The position numbers and the translations under genes are program-made. Source: an uncultured Neglectibacter sp. (GTDB taxonomy: Bacteria > Bacillota > Clostridia > Oscillospirales > Acutalibacteraceae). Taken from it: a stretch of 64,000 nucleotides of DNA. The stretch is from the NCBI GenBank assembly GCA_937958185.1, contig CALFFN010000037.1:4041-68040 (forward strand), written 5' to 3'. The notes beneath the pieces are model-generated. The model worked only from the letters and a program-made list of their open reading frames with translations. It made no database searches and was not told the origin of the DNA. Positions 26,715 through 36,104 of this stretch are shown piece after piece; the stretch's first letter is position 1, and each line of letters begins with the position of its first letter.

Positions 26715-28517
26715 TTATACCCCCTCTCCTATTGCGGCGGCAGGCGCGGCCGTCTGTGCCGCTTCTTCCTCGCTGACGCCGTTTTGCAGCAGGAACACCT
26801 CCCGGTAGTAGCCGGGCTTTTTGGAGAGCTCCGCGTGGGTGCCTACCTCGGTGATCTCCCCGTTTTCAATGATGACGACCTTGTCGGCGCGCTTGGTGGT
26901 GGAAATCCGCTGCGCCACAATGACCTTGGTGCAGGGGAAATCCAAACTGGCGAGCTGTTCCTGAATGTATTTTTCGGTCTCCAGGTCCACAGCGCTGGTG
27001 GTGTCGTCCAGGATCAGCACCGAGGGGCGCACCGCCAGGGCCCTTGCCAAAGCGATACGCTGCTTCTGCCCGCCGGAAAGCCCGGTGCCGCGTTCGCCGA
27101 TGATGGTGTCAAAGCCGTCGGTCAGCTTTTCCGCGAAATCCACATCTGCCATTTTGGCATAGCGCTTTACTTCCTCCTCCGACAGCTCCGTGTCGCCGTA
27201 GGCAATGTTGCCGTCCACCGTATCGGAGAACAGGAACACCTCCTGGGTGGCAATGCCGATGGCGGAGCGCAGGCTGTGCAGGTCATATTTCGGAATGGGG
27301 ACGCCGTCCAGCAGCACTTCCCCTGTGGTAGCGTCCGTGAACCGGGGGATCAGGTTGATGAGGGACGTTTTGCCCGCCCCGGTGGGACCCATGATCGCCA
27401 CGGTCTCCCCGGGCCTGATGTCCAGATCGACATGCTTCAGCACCTCGGCGCCGTGGAGGGTCAGCCCAACGTTACAGAACTCGATCCCCCCCTGCACCCT
27501 GCCCTCAGGCTGGAAAGCGTCCTGCCGGGTGGCAATGGTGGACTTGGCGTAGTAAAGCTCAATGATCTTTCCGGCACTGGCAAAGAACCTCTGCAGGTCG
27601 TTCAGGTGCATGCCCAGCATGCGCATGGGGTTTGTCAGCGTCCATGTCAGGGCGTTGAACAGGGTGAAGGTGCCGATGCTGATGCGCCCGCTGATGAGGA
27701 ATGCGCCGCCCACCAGCACCACCGCAATGGACAAGGACTGGGACAGCGTGTCGATATAGGGGCTGAACTTCAACCACATCAGGGAAGCCTTTTTGTTGGC
27801 TTCCTTATAGTCCCTGTTTTTGGCGTCGAACCGGGCGATCTCATAGTCCTCCCGGGCAAAAGCCTTGACCACGCGGTTGCCGGAGATGTTCTCCTGCGCG
27901 GCGGTGTTCAGCTGAGAAAGCTTTTCCCGCAGCTCCACGTACAGGGGGTGTACCTTTTTGGAAAACAGATAGGTCAGCCCGAAGATGATGGGCGTCACCG
28001 CCAGCATACTCAAAGCAAAGAGCCAGTCCGTCACCAGGAAAACGATGGAAGCGGTCAGGAACATCACGGCGCAGTCGATGAGCTGCCGAATGACCCATGC
28101 CACCATGAAACGGATCATGTCCATATCGCCGGTCAGGCGGGTCATCAGGTCGCCGGTGCGGTAGCGGCTGTAAAACGCCTGATCCTGCTCCTGCATATTT
28201 TTGTACAGGTCCCGGCGCAGCTGGTACACCAGCTTTTGCGAGCAGTTTTCATAGGTCATCACGGACAGGTAGCCGAACCCGGTGCGAAACAGCGTAAAGC
28301 CCATGAGGACCGCCACCAGCAGGATCAGGTGGGAGGTGATCTCCGGCGTCACCGCGCCCCCCGCCTGAAGCGGGGAAAACACCGTGTCCATGATGGTCGC
28401 CGTGATCATGGAATTTCCCAATGACAGGATCGACAGCACCACGGTGGAGCAAAGGGCGAAAATATAGCGCTTCCGAAAGCCCTTCATTCTCGCCCAGAGC
28501 CATTTGAGCTGGAACAT
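26715..28517 (-). CDS. ABC exporter half-transporter with a degenerate ATP site
   Basis: The 600-residue protein has an exporter membrane domain (about 15-310) and an ATPase domain with Walker A GPTGAGKTS near 388 and signature LSGGQKQR near 490. After Walker B it reads LILDDTTSA: the catalytic Glu is Asp, the mark of the degenerate site in heterodimeric exporters. ATG 28517 follows AGGAGG; the frame is open to 28577. An extended -10 promoter (TGCTATAAT) lies about 90 bp upstream. Confidence 0.9.
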   Translation of the reverse strand: MFQLKWLWARMKGFRKRYIFALCSTVVLSILSLGNSMITATIMDTVFSPLQAGGAVTPEITSHLILLVAVLMGFTLFRTGFGYLSVMTYENCSQKLVYQLRRDLYKNMQEQDQAFYSRYRTGDLMTRLTGDMDMIRFMVAWVIRQLIDCAVMFLTASIVFLVTDWLFALSMLAVTPIIFGLTYLFSKKVHPLYVELREKLSQLNTAAQENISGNRVVKAFAREDYEIARFDAKNRDYKEANKKASLMWLKFSPYIDTLSQSLSIAVVLVGGAFLISGRISIGTFTLFNALTWTLTNPMRMLGMHLNDLQRFFASAGKIIELYYAKSTIATRQDAFQPEGRVQGGIEFCNVGLTLHGAEVLKHVDLDIRPGETVAIMGPTGAGKTSLINLIPRFTDATTGEVLLDGVPIPKYDLHSLRSAIGIATQEVFLFSDTVDGNIAYGDTELSEEEVKRYAKMADVDFAEKLTDGFDTIIGERGTGLSGGQKQRIALARALAVRPSVLILDDTTSAVDLETEKYIQEQLASLDFPCTKVIVAQRISTTKRADKVVIIENGEITEVGTHAELSKKPGYYREVFLLQNGVSEEEAAQTAAPAAAIGEGV

Positions 28518-28600
28518 AAAAACTCCTCCTTTTCTCCAAAGGAATCCAAATAGAATTGCCCGATCAGCTATCCCCAAAAACAGCTTTTCAAGCTTAACGC

Positions 28601-28609
28601 ATTATAGCA
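28601..28609 (-). promoter_or_regulatory. Extended -10 promoter for the ABC exporter genes
   Basis: The minus strand reads TGCTATAAT, an extended -10 element. No good -35 element was seen. Confidence 0.45.
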
Positions 28610-28720
28610 TACGTGCAGGAAAAGGAAAGCCTTTTTGCAAAATTTTCACTATCTGAAATGCCAAACTTTCCCCGGCATTTCAGAAGAATTTAGAAGATTT
28701 GCCGGATTCCGAAGGGCAGC

Positions 28721-28748
28721 AAAAAAGGAGAGGTTTTTCACCTCTCCT
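28721..28748 (-). terminator. Terminator of the acetyltransferase gene
   Basis: On the minus strand AGGAGAGG and CCTCTCCT pair and are followed by TTTTTT. Confidence 0.85.
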
Positions 28749-28802
28749 GATCGGGAGCAGAAAATGCCGCCCATGCTGCTTTCCTCCTGCACAAAGCCCG
28801 GT

Positions 28803-29696
28803 TCAGGCGTGGGACAGCAGGGGAAACAGCACCTTTTCCCTCTGGAAAATTTTCCTATCCTTTCCCTGCACGAAAAGCGTCTCGTCCGCTTCGTTCCGGG
28901 GCTTCGCTTCAACACCCGGCAGGGAATAGGGCAGGAACCCCAGCCGGACCTTCTGCCCCTCCGCGCCCGGCAGGGCGGCAAGCAGCGCCGGCAGGGAGCA
29001 GCCCGGCGAGCCGAATACGTCCCAGCACAGCCAGCCTTCTTCGTCCCGCTCCGCTATCAGCACGGTGCGCTCCTTTTCCAGATACCAGAGGCAGTTTTGC
29101 AGAAAGCCCCCGCAGTAAAACATGAGCAGCCCGGGATTTTCCTCCATAACGCAGGCGGAAAAGGGATTGGAGCAGCCATAGCAGGACAGCAGGAGCTGTA
29201 GATCCGCTTCCCCGTCTATCCTCAGCCGCCGGGGCTTTGCAGCCGGGTCTTTCCCGGCACGGAGGAAGAAATCTGCTTCCTCCGCTTTTTGAAACCCGAA
29301 TTTCGGGTAAAAATCCAGTACGGTATCATTGGCATACAGATAGGTAAGGTCAAAGGAAGAAGCTTCCTCCTCCAGCACCCGTTCCAGCAAAAAGCGGGAC
29401 AGCCCCCGTCCCCGGTATTCCGGCGCCGTCATTACCGTGCCCAATTGCAGAAACCGCTTTTGCTCCCCGTAGAGCCGAAACGTCATAGTATTGGCGGAAA
29501 CGTTGGCAACTGCCTTTTCTCCGTCAAACAGCGTATAGGGGCGGTATTTGTCCGTCCACCAGCCGTTCTCCTGCCAGGAGGCAAAGTCCAGGGAAAAGAC
29601 CTCCTGCGCCAGAGCGCAAAAAGCTTCCCGCCGCGCAGGCGCCTCCCGTACATTTCGTTCCAGCTGATACATCGTATTTCCCACAAAAACATTCAT
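28803..29696 (-). CDS. GNAT-family N-acetyltransferase
   Basis: The 297-residue protein has the acetyl-CoA motif MTAPEYRGRGLSRFLLERVL at about residues 89-108, including the Q/RxxGxG/A loop, followed by LYANDTVLDFYPKFGF, which is typical of GNAT motif B. The C-terminal half (about 150-297) is an additional domain of unknown fold that may bind the substrate, as in Eis-like two-domain enzymes. It is 40 bp downstream of potD on the same strand, with its own terminator. Whether it acts on polyamines is an open suggestion from position. Confidence 0.8.
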   Translation of the reverse strand: MNVFVGNTMYQLERNVREAPARREAFCALAQEVFSLDFASWQENGWWTDKYRPYTLFDGEKAVANVSANTMTFRLYGEQKRFLQLGTVMTAPEYRGRGLSRFLLERVLEEEASSFDLTYLYANDTVLDFYPKFGFQKAEEADFFLRAGKDPAAKPRRLRIDGEADLQLLLSCYGCSNPFSACVMEENPGLLMFYCGGFLQNCLWYLEKERTVLIAERDEEGWLCWDVFGSPGCSLPALLAALPGAEGQKVRLGFLPYSLPGVEAKPRNEADETLFVQGKDRKIFQREKVLFPLLSHA

Positions 29697-29735
29697 CGTG
29701 CTTCTCCGTGCAAAGCGGTTTTGCTTTTCATGCCG

Positions 29736-30914
29736 CTATGCCAGCTCCCGCTTGCGTTTCCGGCGCTTATGAAGAACGATCAGCACATACACCGCCAAAA
29801 AGCCCAGAATGATCGCCACCAGCACTGCCGATTCGCCGGGTCCGCCCATTTTCACTTCCGCCCACAGGGTGTCGATCTGCTTGCTGACAGCCGCCGGCAG
29901 ATTCACAAACACCTGGGTACGCGCCAGCGTTTCGCTGCCGGGATAGTGAATGGGGCTCTGTACCACTTCCTCATCAATATATTCCTTTGCCGCCGTTTCC
30001 GGGGTGGAGTAGCCCACATAGTCCATGTTGGCTCCGGCAATTTCCGGGTCGCAGAGGAAATTGATGTATTCCTCCGCTTCCCGCTTGTGACTGGACGTGG
30101 CAGGAATGCAAACGGCGTCCACAAAGAAGTTGGTGCCCTCCTCCGGGATCGCAAAGTCGATATTGTCGCTGCCCTCCACCAGGATCGCGGCGTCCCCGGC
30201 ATAGTAGGGGGCAAGCCAGGCTTCCCCGCTTTCCATCTTGTCAAAAATCTGATCCATATAGTATCCCTGCAGCAGGGGCTTCTGCTCCTTCAGCAGAGCG
30301 GCGGCAGCCTTCCAGTCCTCCGGGTCGGTGCTGTTCAGGGACTGCCCCAGCCGGAACTGGGCAATGGCAAACGCGTCCCGGGGGTTGTCAAACATCAAAA
30401 TCTTTCCGGCATATTCCGGGTCCCACAAAATGTCCCAGCCGGTCACTTCCTTTTCCACATACTCCCGGTTATAGAAAATGCCCACCACGCCCCAGGTGTA
30501 GGGCACGGAATATTTGCAGCCCGGATCGTAGTCCGGGTCGCGGAACTCCTCGTCGATATACTGGAAATTGGGGATATTGCCATAATCCAGCTCTGCCAGC
30601 ATATTTTCTTCAATGAGCTTGGAGACCATGTAGTCGGAGGGAATGATGATGTCGTAATCCGCGCCGCCGCCCGCCAGCTTGGAATAGAGGGATTCGTTGC
30701 TGTCAAAGGTGGTGTAATTCACACGGATCCCTGTCCGGCGGGTGAACTCCGCGTTCACGTCTATGGAGCCGTCCGTACCGTTGGCGATATATTCGCCCCA
30801 ATTGTACACATTCAGCACCACATCGGTGTCCGGGGCGCTTTCCGCCTCCGCGGTCAAGGCGCCGCCTGCCAGCAGAAAAAGGCAGGCAAGAACCAGAGAA
30901 AGCAGCTTTTTCAC
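29736..30914 (-). CDS. potD: Spermidine/putrescine-binding protein with C-terminal membrane anchor
   Basis: PotD captures polyamines outside the cell and delivers them to PotBC. The 392-residue protein has a signal peptide (about 1-24) and the PotD pattern VLNVYNWGEYIANG at 33-46. Gram-positive PotD proteins are usually lipoproteins, but no lipobox cysteine is present; instead a membrane segment near 364-381 is followed by the basic tail HKRRKRKRELA, so it seems anchored by its C-terminus. It overlaps potC by 4 bp. Confidence 0.92.
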   Translation of the reverse strand: MKKLLSLVLACLFLLAGGALTAEAESAPDTDVVLNVYNWGEYIANGTDGSIDVNAEFTRRTGIRVNYTTFDSNESLYSKLAGGGADYDIIIPSDYMVSKLIEENMLAELDYGNIPNFQYIDEEFRDPDYDPGCKYSVPYTWGVVGIFYNREYVEKEVTGWDILWDPEYAGKILMFDNPRDAFAIAQFRLGQSLNSTDPEDWKAAAALLKEQKPLLQGYYMDQIFDKMESGEAWLAPYYAGDAAILVEGSDNIDFAIPEEGTNFFVDAVCIPATSSHKREAEEYINFLCDPEIAGANMDYVGYSTPETAAKEYIDEEVVQSPIHYPGSETLARTQVFVNLPAAVSKQIDTLWAEVKMGGPGESAVLVAIILGFLAVYVLIVLHKRRKRKRELA

Positions 30915-31726
30915 AGCCTTTCCCCCTTTCCCTTTGCCGGGGCGGAATCCTTCGCCTGGCGGACATTCACCACGATGAGCAGGATCATAACGGCGGCAAA
31001 CAGCACGGTGGAAAGCGCGTTGATCTCCGGGCTGACCCGCTTCCTTGTCATGGAATAAATGTAAATGGGCAGCGTCTGGGTGGTGCCGCTGGTAAAATAG
31101 CTGATGACAAAGTCGTCGATGGACAGGGTGAACGCCATGATCATGCCGGTGACGATGCCGGGAGCGATCTCCGGCAGCACCACCTTGAAGAAAGCCTTCA
31201 CCGGCGGGCAGCCCAGGTCCTGCGCCGCCTCGAAAAGGTTCGAGTCCATCTGCCGCAGCTTGGGCAATACGGAAAGGATCACATAGGGCAGACAGAACGT
31301 GATATGGGCGGCGATCAGCGAGCCCATGCCCAGCGAACTGCCGCCGAACAGCCCCACGGCAAATACAAACAGCAGCATCAGCGACACGCCTGTGACGATA
31401 TCCGGGTTCACCATGGGAAAATTGGTCAGGTTCATCATAATGCGCCGGGGCAGCTTTTTCATGGAATTGATCCCCACCGCCGCAACAGTGCCCAGCACGG
31501 TGGCAGCCACGGCGGCGATCACCGCGATCACCAGCGTGTTGCGCAGGGCTTCCAGGATCAGCCTGTCCTCAAACAACTTCTCGTACCAGCGCAGGGAAAA
31601 GCCGCTCCATACCGTGCGGCTGGAGGTTTCCGTATCGTTGAAGGAAAACACGATCAGCACCAAAATAGGCGCGTACAAAAACAGGAACATCAAAAAGGTA
31701 TAGACCCGGGTAATCGCTTTTTTCAT
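30911..31726 (-). CDS. potC: Spermidine/putrescine ABC transporter permease PotC
   Basis: The 271-residue permease has six predicted helices and the cytoplasmic EAA loop near residue 175 (EAAQDLGCPPVKAFFKVVLP) that contacts PotA. It works with PotB in the membrane channel. It overlaps potB by 4 bp and potD by 4 bp, showing tight coupling in the operon. Confidence 0.95.
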   Translation of the reverse strand: MKKAITRVYTFLMFLFLYAPILVLIVFSFNDTETSSRTVWSGFSLRWYEKLFEDRLILEALRNTLVIAVIAAVAATVLGTVAAVGINSMKKLPRRIMMNLTNFPMVNPDIVTGVSLMLLFVFAVGLFGGSSLGMGSLIAAHITFCLPYVILSVLPKLRQMDSNLFEAAQDLGCPPVKAFFKVVLPEIAPGIVTGMIMAFTLSIDDFVISYFTSGTTQTLPIYIYSMTRKRVSPEINALSTVLFAAVMILLIVVNVRQAKDSAPAKGKGERL

Positions 31727-32550
31727 GGCATGACACCTCCCCCGGTCTCTTCCCCATCGTCAAACTGGTCCATAATGCCCATGCAGATGAGAATAATCAC
31801 CATCAGCACCAGGGAAATAGCAGAGCCCAAATTGGGGTTATAGGCGCTGCCCAAAAACTGCATATCGATCAGGTCTCCAATGAGCAGGTTCGCCCCGCCG
31901 CCCAGCATTTTGGAAATGATAAAGGTGCTGACCGCCGGGACAAACACCATGGTCACGCCGGAGATCACCCCGGGCATGCTCATGGGGACGACCACCTTCC
32001 AGAACACCTTGCTGTCGCTGGCGCCCAGGTCCTGCGCCGCTTCAATGACGCTGCGGTCTATCTTTGTCAAAATGGAGTACAGGGGCAGGATCATGTAGGG
32101 GATATAGTTGTACACCATACCCAGCACCACCGCCCCCGCGGTGTTTATCATGTGCAGCCGGGGCAGCCCCAGGCTGGCAAACAGGGAGTTTATCAGCCCG
32201 TTGTCCTCCAACAGGCTCATCCACGCATAGGTGCGCAGCAGGAAGTTCATCCACATGGGCAGCATGACCAGCATGACCATAACGCTCTGGCGCTTCACGC
32301 TCATTTGGGAAATGCTGTAGGCAAGGGGATACCCCAGCAGCAGGGACACCGCCGTCGCCACCGCCCCCAGCCAGATGGAGCGGAGAAACACGTTGGAATA
32401 CTGCCCTACGCTGAGAATATTATCCAGTGTAAAGCTTCCTGACTTGTCAGTAAAAGCAAACCACACCACCAGCAGCATGGGCACCACGATAAAAATGGTC
32501 ACCCACACGGTATAGGGGGCGGAAAGCAGCCGGGTACGGGAGCGTTTCAT
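31723..32550 (-). CDS. potB: Spermidine/putrescine ABC transporter permease PotB
   Basis: The 275-residue permease begins MKRSRTRLLSAPYTVWV and has six helices with the EAA loop EAAQDLGASDSKVFWKVVVP near residue 170. The frame is open back to 32769, but that part is out-of-frame potA sequence with low-complexity Arg/Gly; ATG 32550 overlaps the potA stop codon by one base (TGATG). Confidence 0.95.
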   Translation of the reverse strand: MKRSRTRLLSAPYTVWVTIFIVVPMLLVVWFAFTDKSGSFTLDNILSVGQYSNVFLRSIWLGAVATAVSLLLGYPLAYSISQMSVKRQSVMVMLVMLPMWMNFLLRTYAWMSLLEDNGLINSLFASLGLPRLHMINTAGAVVLGMVYNYIPYMILPLYSILTKIDRSVIEAAQDLGASDSKVFWKVVVPMSMPGVISGVTMVFVPAVSTFIISKMLGGGANLLIGDLIDMQFLGSAYNPNLGSAISLVLMVIILICMGIMDQFDDGEETGGGVMP

Positions 32551-33713
32551 CAGTCTTCCCCCTCCTCTGCGGCAGCTTCTTCGGCGGCTTCCTCCTCGGC
32601 AGCCTCCTCCGTGGCGGTGATATCCTCCTCCATCTCGTCGCTGAAGGTGCTGTAATCGCCGAAGGTGCCGGAATACTCCGATTTTGCCATGACATGGATA
32701 TCGTCGGGGGTCAGGGACAAGCCGATCCTGTCCCCCACCTGGCGGCAGTCGGTGGACTGTATCATCCATTTGAAGCCCGCCACGTCCACAATGATCTCAT
32801 AGTGCACGCCCTTAAAGGTCACCGCGGTGACCTCGCCGGTGATGTGGGTGGAAGCGGGCTCCACCACGTCGATGTCCTCCGGGCGGATCACCACGTCCAC
32901 AGGGGTCCTGACGCCAAAGCCGCTGTCAAGGCAGGCAAATTCATGCCCGGCAAAGCGCACCCGATAGTCCTCTATCATCATGCCGTCCAGAATATTGGAT
33001 TCTCCGATGAAGTCAGCCACAAAAGCGTTTTTCGGCTCGTTATAGATATCGGTGGGCGTGCCGATCTGCTGAATGACGCCGCCGTCCATCACCACCACGG
33101 TGTCGGACATGGAGAGCGCCTCCTCCTGATCGTGGGTGACGAAAATAAAGGTAATGCCCGTCTGCTGCTGCAGCTTTTTCAGCTCCACCTGCATGTCCTT
33201 GCGGAGCTTTAAGTCCAGCGCGCCCAGGGGTTCGTCCAGCAGCAGGATCTTCGGCTCCACCGCCAAAGCCCGGGCGATCGCCACACGCTGCTGCTGCCCG
33301 CCGGAAAGCTGTCCGATCCCCCGGTGGGCATAGCCGCTGAGGTTCACCATGGCGAGCATCCTGTGTACCGTTTCCTTGACCTCTTTTTCGCTTTTTTTCT
33401 TCAACCTCATTCCGAACGCGATGTTGTCATACACATTCAAGTGCGGGAACAGCGCGTATTTCTGAAAGATCGTGTTGACCTCCCGTTTATAGGGGGGCAG
33501 AGCGGTGATATTTTTTCCACTGAAAAAGACCTCGCCCGAATCCGGCGTGATGAAGCCCCCGATCGTCCGCAGCACGGTGGTTTTCCCGCACCCGGAGGGA
33601 CCCAGCAGCGTGACGAACTCCCCATCCCGAATATCGAGGTTGAAACCGTTCAGCACCTGCTCTCCATCATAGGAAACAGCGATGTCTTTCAAAGAAATGA
33701 TCGTATCCTTCAT
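32550..33713 (-). CDS. potA: Spermidine/putrescine ABC transporter ATPase PotA
   Basis: The 387-residue protein powers polyamine import. Walker A is GPSGCGKTT near residue 39, the signature LSGGQQQR near 136 and Walker B LLLDEPLGALD near 157; a TOBE-like domain follows from about 270. The last 30 residues are an acidic Glu/Ala-rich tail, which PotA proteins do not usually have. ATG 33713 has AAGGAG nine bases upstream; earlier in-frame ATGs lack a site. A consensus promoter about 300 bp upstream implies a long leader. Confidence 0.95.
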   Translation of the reverse strand: MKDTIISLKDIAVSYDGEQVLNGFNLDIRDGEFVTLLGPSGCGKTTVLRTIGGFITPDSGEVFFSGKNITALPPYKREVNTIFQKYALFPHLNVYDNIAFGMRLKKKSEKEVKETVHRMLAMVNLSGYAHRGIGQLSGGQQQRVAIARALAVEPKILLLDEPLGALDLKLRKDMQVELKKLQQQTGITFIFVTHDQEEALSMSDTVVVMDGGVIQQIGTPTDIYNEPKNAFVADFIGESNILDGMMIEDYRVRFAGHEFACLDSGFGVRTPVDVVIRPEDIDVVEPASTHITGEVTAVTFKGVHYEIIVDVAGFKWMIQSTDCRQVGDRIGLSLTPDDIHVMAKSEYSGTFGDYSTFSDEMEEDITATEEAAEEEAAEEAAAEEGED

Positions 33714-34017
33714 ATCCTGCATCTCCTTTGCGGTGGCGCTCTTTACGCCAAAATCAGTTTTGCGTGTCTTCATTATTCTCATGAATCAGCGCTGGAAAAG
33801 AAGCCCGGTGCAAAGCACCCCAGGACCCTTTCCGCGCACAAGCAATAACCCGGTTTGGCTGAATGCAGGCTGCCTCCCGCAAAGGATAAAATAGCGTCTC
33901 TCCCCCTCCCATCTCACAGAGCCGGGAAAGGACGACTGCGACAGCGAAGCCGAACCGCTTTTATAGCCCGCTCACCTCCCGAGGCGGACCTTTTTCAGAT
34001 GCAAACGCAATGAGTTT
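33714..34017 (-). promoter_or_regulatory. Long untranslated leader of potABCD
   Basis: About 300 nt lie between the promoter and potA. Small stems are visible, such as GGTGC/GCACC around TTT near 33808-33822 and GCGACAGCGAAGCCG-type pairing near 33935-33955. No known riboswitch class was recognised. Confidence 0.4.
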
Positions 34018-34046
34018 AATATACGGAATTTCACTGATTTTGTCAA
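34018..34046 (-). promoter_or_regulatory. Promoter for potABCD
   Basis: On the minus strand TTGACA (34046-34041) and TATATT (34023-34018) are separated by 17 bases. Confidence 0.7.
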
Positions 34047-34176
34047 TCGTTTTTTGAAAAAATCACAGGAACCTTCTGAGAACGCCGATTTTTCCCGTTT
34101 TTGGAGCCGCCTGTGAATGTGAGGAAGCGCTTTCCGCGCATTTTTCACGCCGTGCCGATGAGGATATTCGGGCAAG

Positions 34177-34210
34177 GAAAATCCCGCAGATCTTATTGAT
34201 CTGCGGGATC
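34177..34210 (-). terminator. Terminator of the LRR/SLH gene
   Basis: ATCCCGCAGATC and GATCTGCGGGAT form a perfect 12-bp stem with a 5-base loop; on the minus strand TTTTCC follows. Confidence 0.75.
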
Positions 34211-34279
34211 TCGTATTCTCTTGGAAAGCCTGTCCTTTGAGCGTACTCAAAAGCCCACAAGCCGGATATGCCCAAGCGC

Positions 34280-35830
34280 TTATTTCAGATCGGTGAACCG
34301 CTGGAGCATGGCGGAACCCTCGGCGCGGGTCGCTCTGCCCAGGGGGTCAAGGTTGCCGTTGCTTTTGCCGGTCAAAACACCCGTGCCTACCGCCCACGCC
34401 ATAGCGGCGCCGGCAAAGCCGCTGACGCTGGCATTATCCTTAAACTGGCTCAGGTCTCCTCTTGTGGAGGTATCCTTCCCCTTATACTGCGCATACCGGT
34501 ACAGCATGGTCGCAAACTGCTCCCGGCTGATCTTCTGGTTGGGGGAGAATTTCCCGCCGCCTGTGCCGGTGGCTATCTTAGCGTCTTCTGCCCATGCCAC
34601 CGCATCGGCATAGTATTCTTTCGCAGGAACGTCGGTAAAGCTGGAGCTTCCCACGGCGGGGCTGCCTTCCATGCGGTACAGCAGCGCCACCAGCATTCCG
34701 CGGTTCATGGAAACATCGGGGGAAAAGGTATTGCTGCCGGTGCCCTTGAAATAGCCCATGGCGTACGCCCACTCGATGTAGGACTTTGCCCAGTGGTTCT
34801 GCACATCGTAAAAAGGCGTGGGGGGATAATTCCCATTATTTCCATGATTGGGGTCGTCCGGCACCTGTCCCAGCACAAAGGCAATGCCGTTGGCGGAAGC
34901 AAACACCTGAGAATAAGAGCCGGCATTCACATAGAAAGTGACGTTTTCACAGTCGTCAAAGGAGTCGAACGCAATGCCGTTGATGGAATCCGGCATGGAG
35001 ATATATTTCAGGTTGCGGCAGCCGTCAAAAGCGCCTTCGTACACTTTTTCCACACCCTCGGGCAGCACCAAACGCTCCAGCGAGGAGCAGCCGCTGAAGG
35101 CGGATTTCCCCACATACAGCACCTGGTTGGACATCTCCACCTGGGACAGCGAGGAGCAGCCGTTGAACAGGGCGGTAGGCAAAGCCCGCAGGCTCGCGGG
35201 CAGGGTGATGCTGGTCAAAGAGGTGCAGCCGCCAAAAGCATAGTCCCCAATGGAGCTGATATTGTCCGACATGGTCACAGAGGACAAATTCTTGCAGCCG
35301 TTAAAGCAGTTGCTGCCCAGGCTGGTCACATTGGAGGGAATGGTGATGGAGCGCAGCGCCAGACAGGCGCTGAACGCAGAGCTGTCAATGGAGGTCAGCG
35401 TGGAGGGCAGGGAAACATCTGTCAGGGCGTAGCAATAGCGGAAAGCGTTTTTCCCCAGCCGGGTAGCGCCCTCCTTTATCGTAACGGACTGCAAAGAGGT
35501 CAAGGACGCGAACGCCTCGTCGCCAATGGTGCGCACGGAAGAGGGCACGGTAACCGAGGTCATTTCGATACAGCCGGAAAATGCCCGGTCCGCGATCGAC
35601 GTGACAGCCACATTCTGGATAGAGCTGGGGATCGTCAAGTCCCCGGTAATGTTGACCGCGTTCTCCAGCGCGCCGGTCAAGCGGTTCAGCGCCAAAAAGG
35701 AACGGTCGCCCACCTGATAGACCAAAGTATCCACCGCAAAAGCGTCCATCGGCAGGGCAGCGGCTGCCAGCAGCAGCGCCAGCAGCAGGGAAGCCAGCCG
35801 AAGGACCTTGCTTTTTTTCATTCGATTCAT
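34280..35830 (-). CDS. BspA-type leucine-rich-repeat surface protein with SLH domains
   Basis: The 516-residue protein has a signal peptide ending near AFA (residue 32), about ten BspA/LRR_5-type repeats (about 65-310; units such as AFSGCSSLERLVLPEGV) and a C-terminal block of three S-layer homology domains (about 340-515; motifs FYDVQNHWAKSYIEWA, FSPDVSMNRGMLVALLYR). SLH domains bind the cell-wall polymer, so the LRR region is displayed outside and may bind other proteins or host surfaces. ATG 35830 follows GGAGGT. Confidence 0.92.
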   Translation of the reverse strand: MNRMKKSKVLRLASLLLALLLAAAALPMDAFAVDTLVYQVGDRSFLALNRLTGALENAVNITGDLTIPSSIQNVAVTSIADRAFSGCIEMTSVTVPSSVRTIGDEAFASLTSLQSVTIKEGATRLGKNAFRYCYALTDVSLPSTLTSIDSSAFSACLALRSITIPSNVTSLGSNCFNGCKNLSSVTMSDNISSIGDYAFGGCTSLTSITLPASLRALPTALFNGCSSLSQVEMSNQVLYVGKSAFSGCSSLERLVLPEGVEKVYEGAFDGCRNLKYISMPDSINGIAFDSFDDCENVTFYVNAGSYSQVFASANGIAFVLGQVPDDPNHGNNGNYPPTPFYDVQNHWAKSYIEWAYAMGYFKGTGSNTFSPDVSMNRGMLVALLYRMEGSPAVGSSSFTDVPAKEYYADAVAWAEDAKIATGTGGGKFSPNQKISREQFATMLYRYAQYKGKDTSTRGDLSQFKDNASVSGFAGAAMAWAVGTGVLTGKSNGNLDPLGRATRAEGSAMLQRFTDLK

Positions 35831-36104
35831 AAAAGAACCTCCATATCTCAGGGGTCAAGTGCAGGGTTTGTCTTTTTATCATACCTTGAAACCGGGGAAA
35901 TTTCAAGGCATTTCTTGTGAATTTATCAAATCAGCGGCTTTTTTGTCCGCCGGCTTTGCCGAAACTCCCCGGATCGGCGGGAAAAACAGCGATCCTGCCA
36001 GAATATCGGAAATTTTTACCAAAAAGAAAAGAACGGCAAAACCGAGTCGGCAAGAACCGACCCGGTTTCCAGAATAAGGAGATAAACTTATGAAAAAGAA
36101 TTTC

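Noticed and set aside
25005..28424. Plus-strand open frame of 1139 codons opposite the two ABC exporter genes
   Set aside because: It is antisense to two well-recognised genes, has no ribosome site or known domain, and is rich in His/Gly/Gln as expected for the reverse of GC-rich coding sequence.
32551..32769. N-terminal extension of potB by 73 codons
   Set aside because: The extension lies in another frame of potA and encodes low-complexity Arg/Gly; PotB has its usual start at 32550 overlapping the potA stop.
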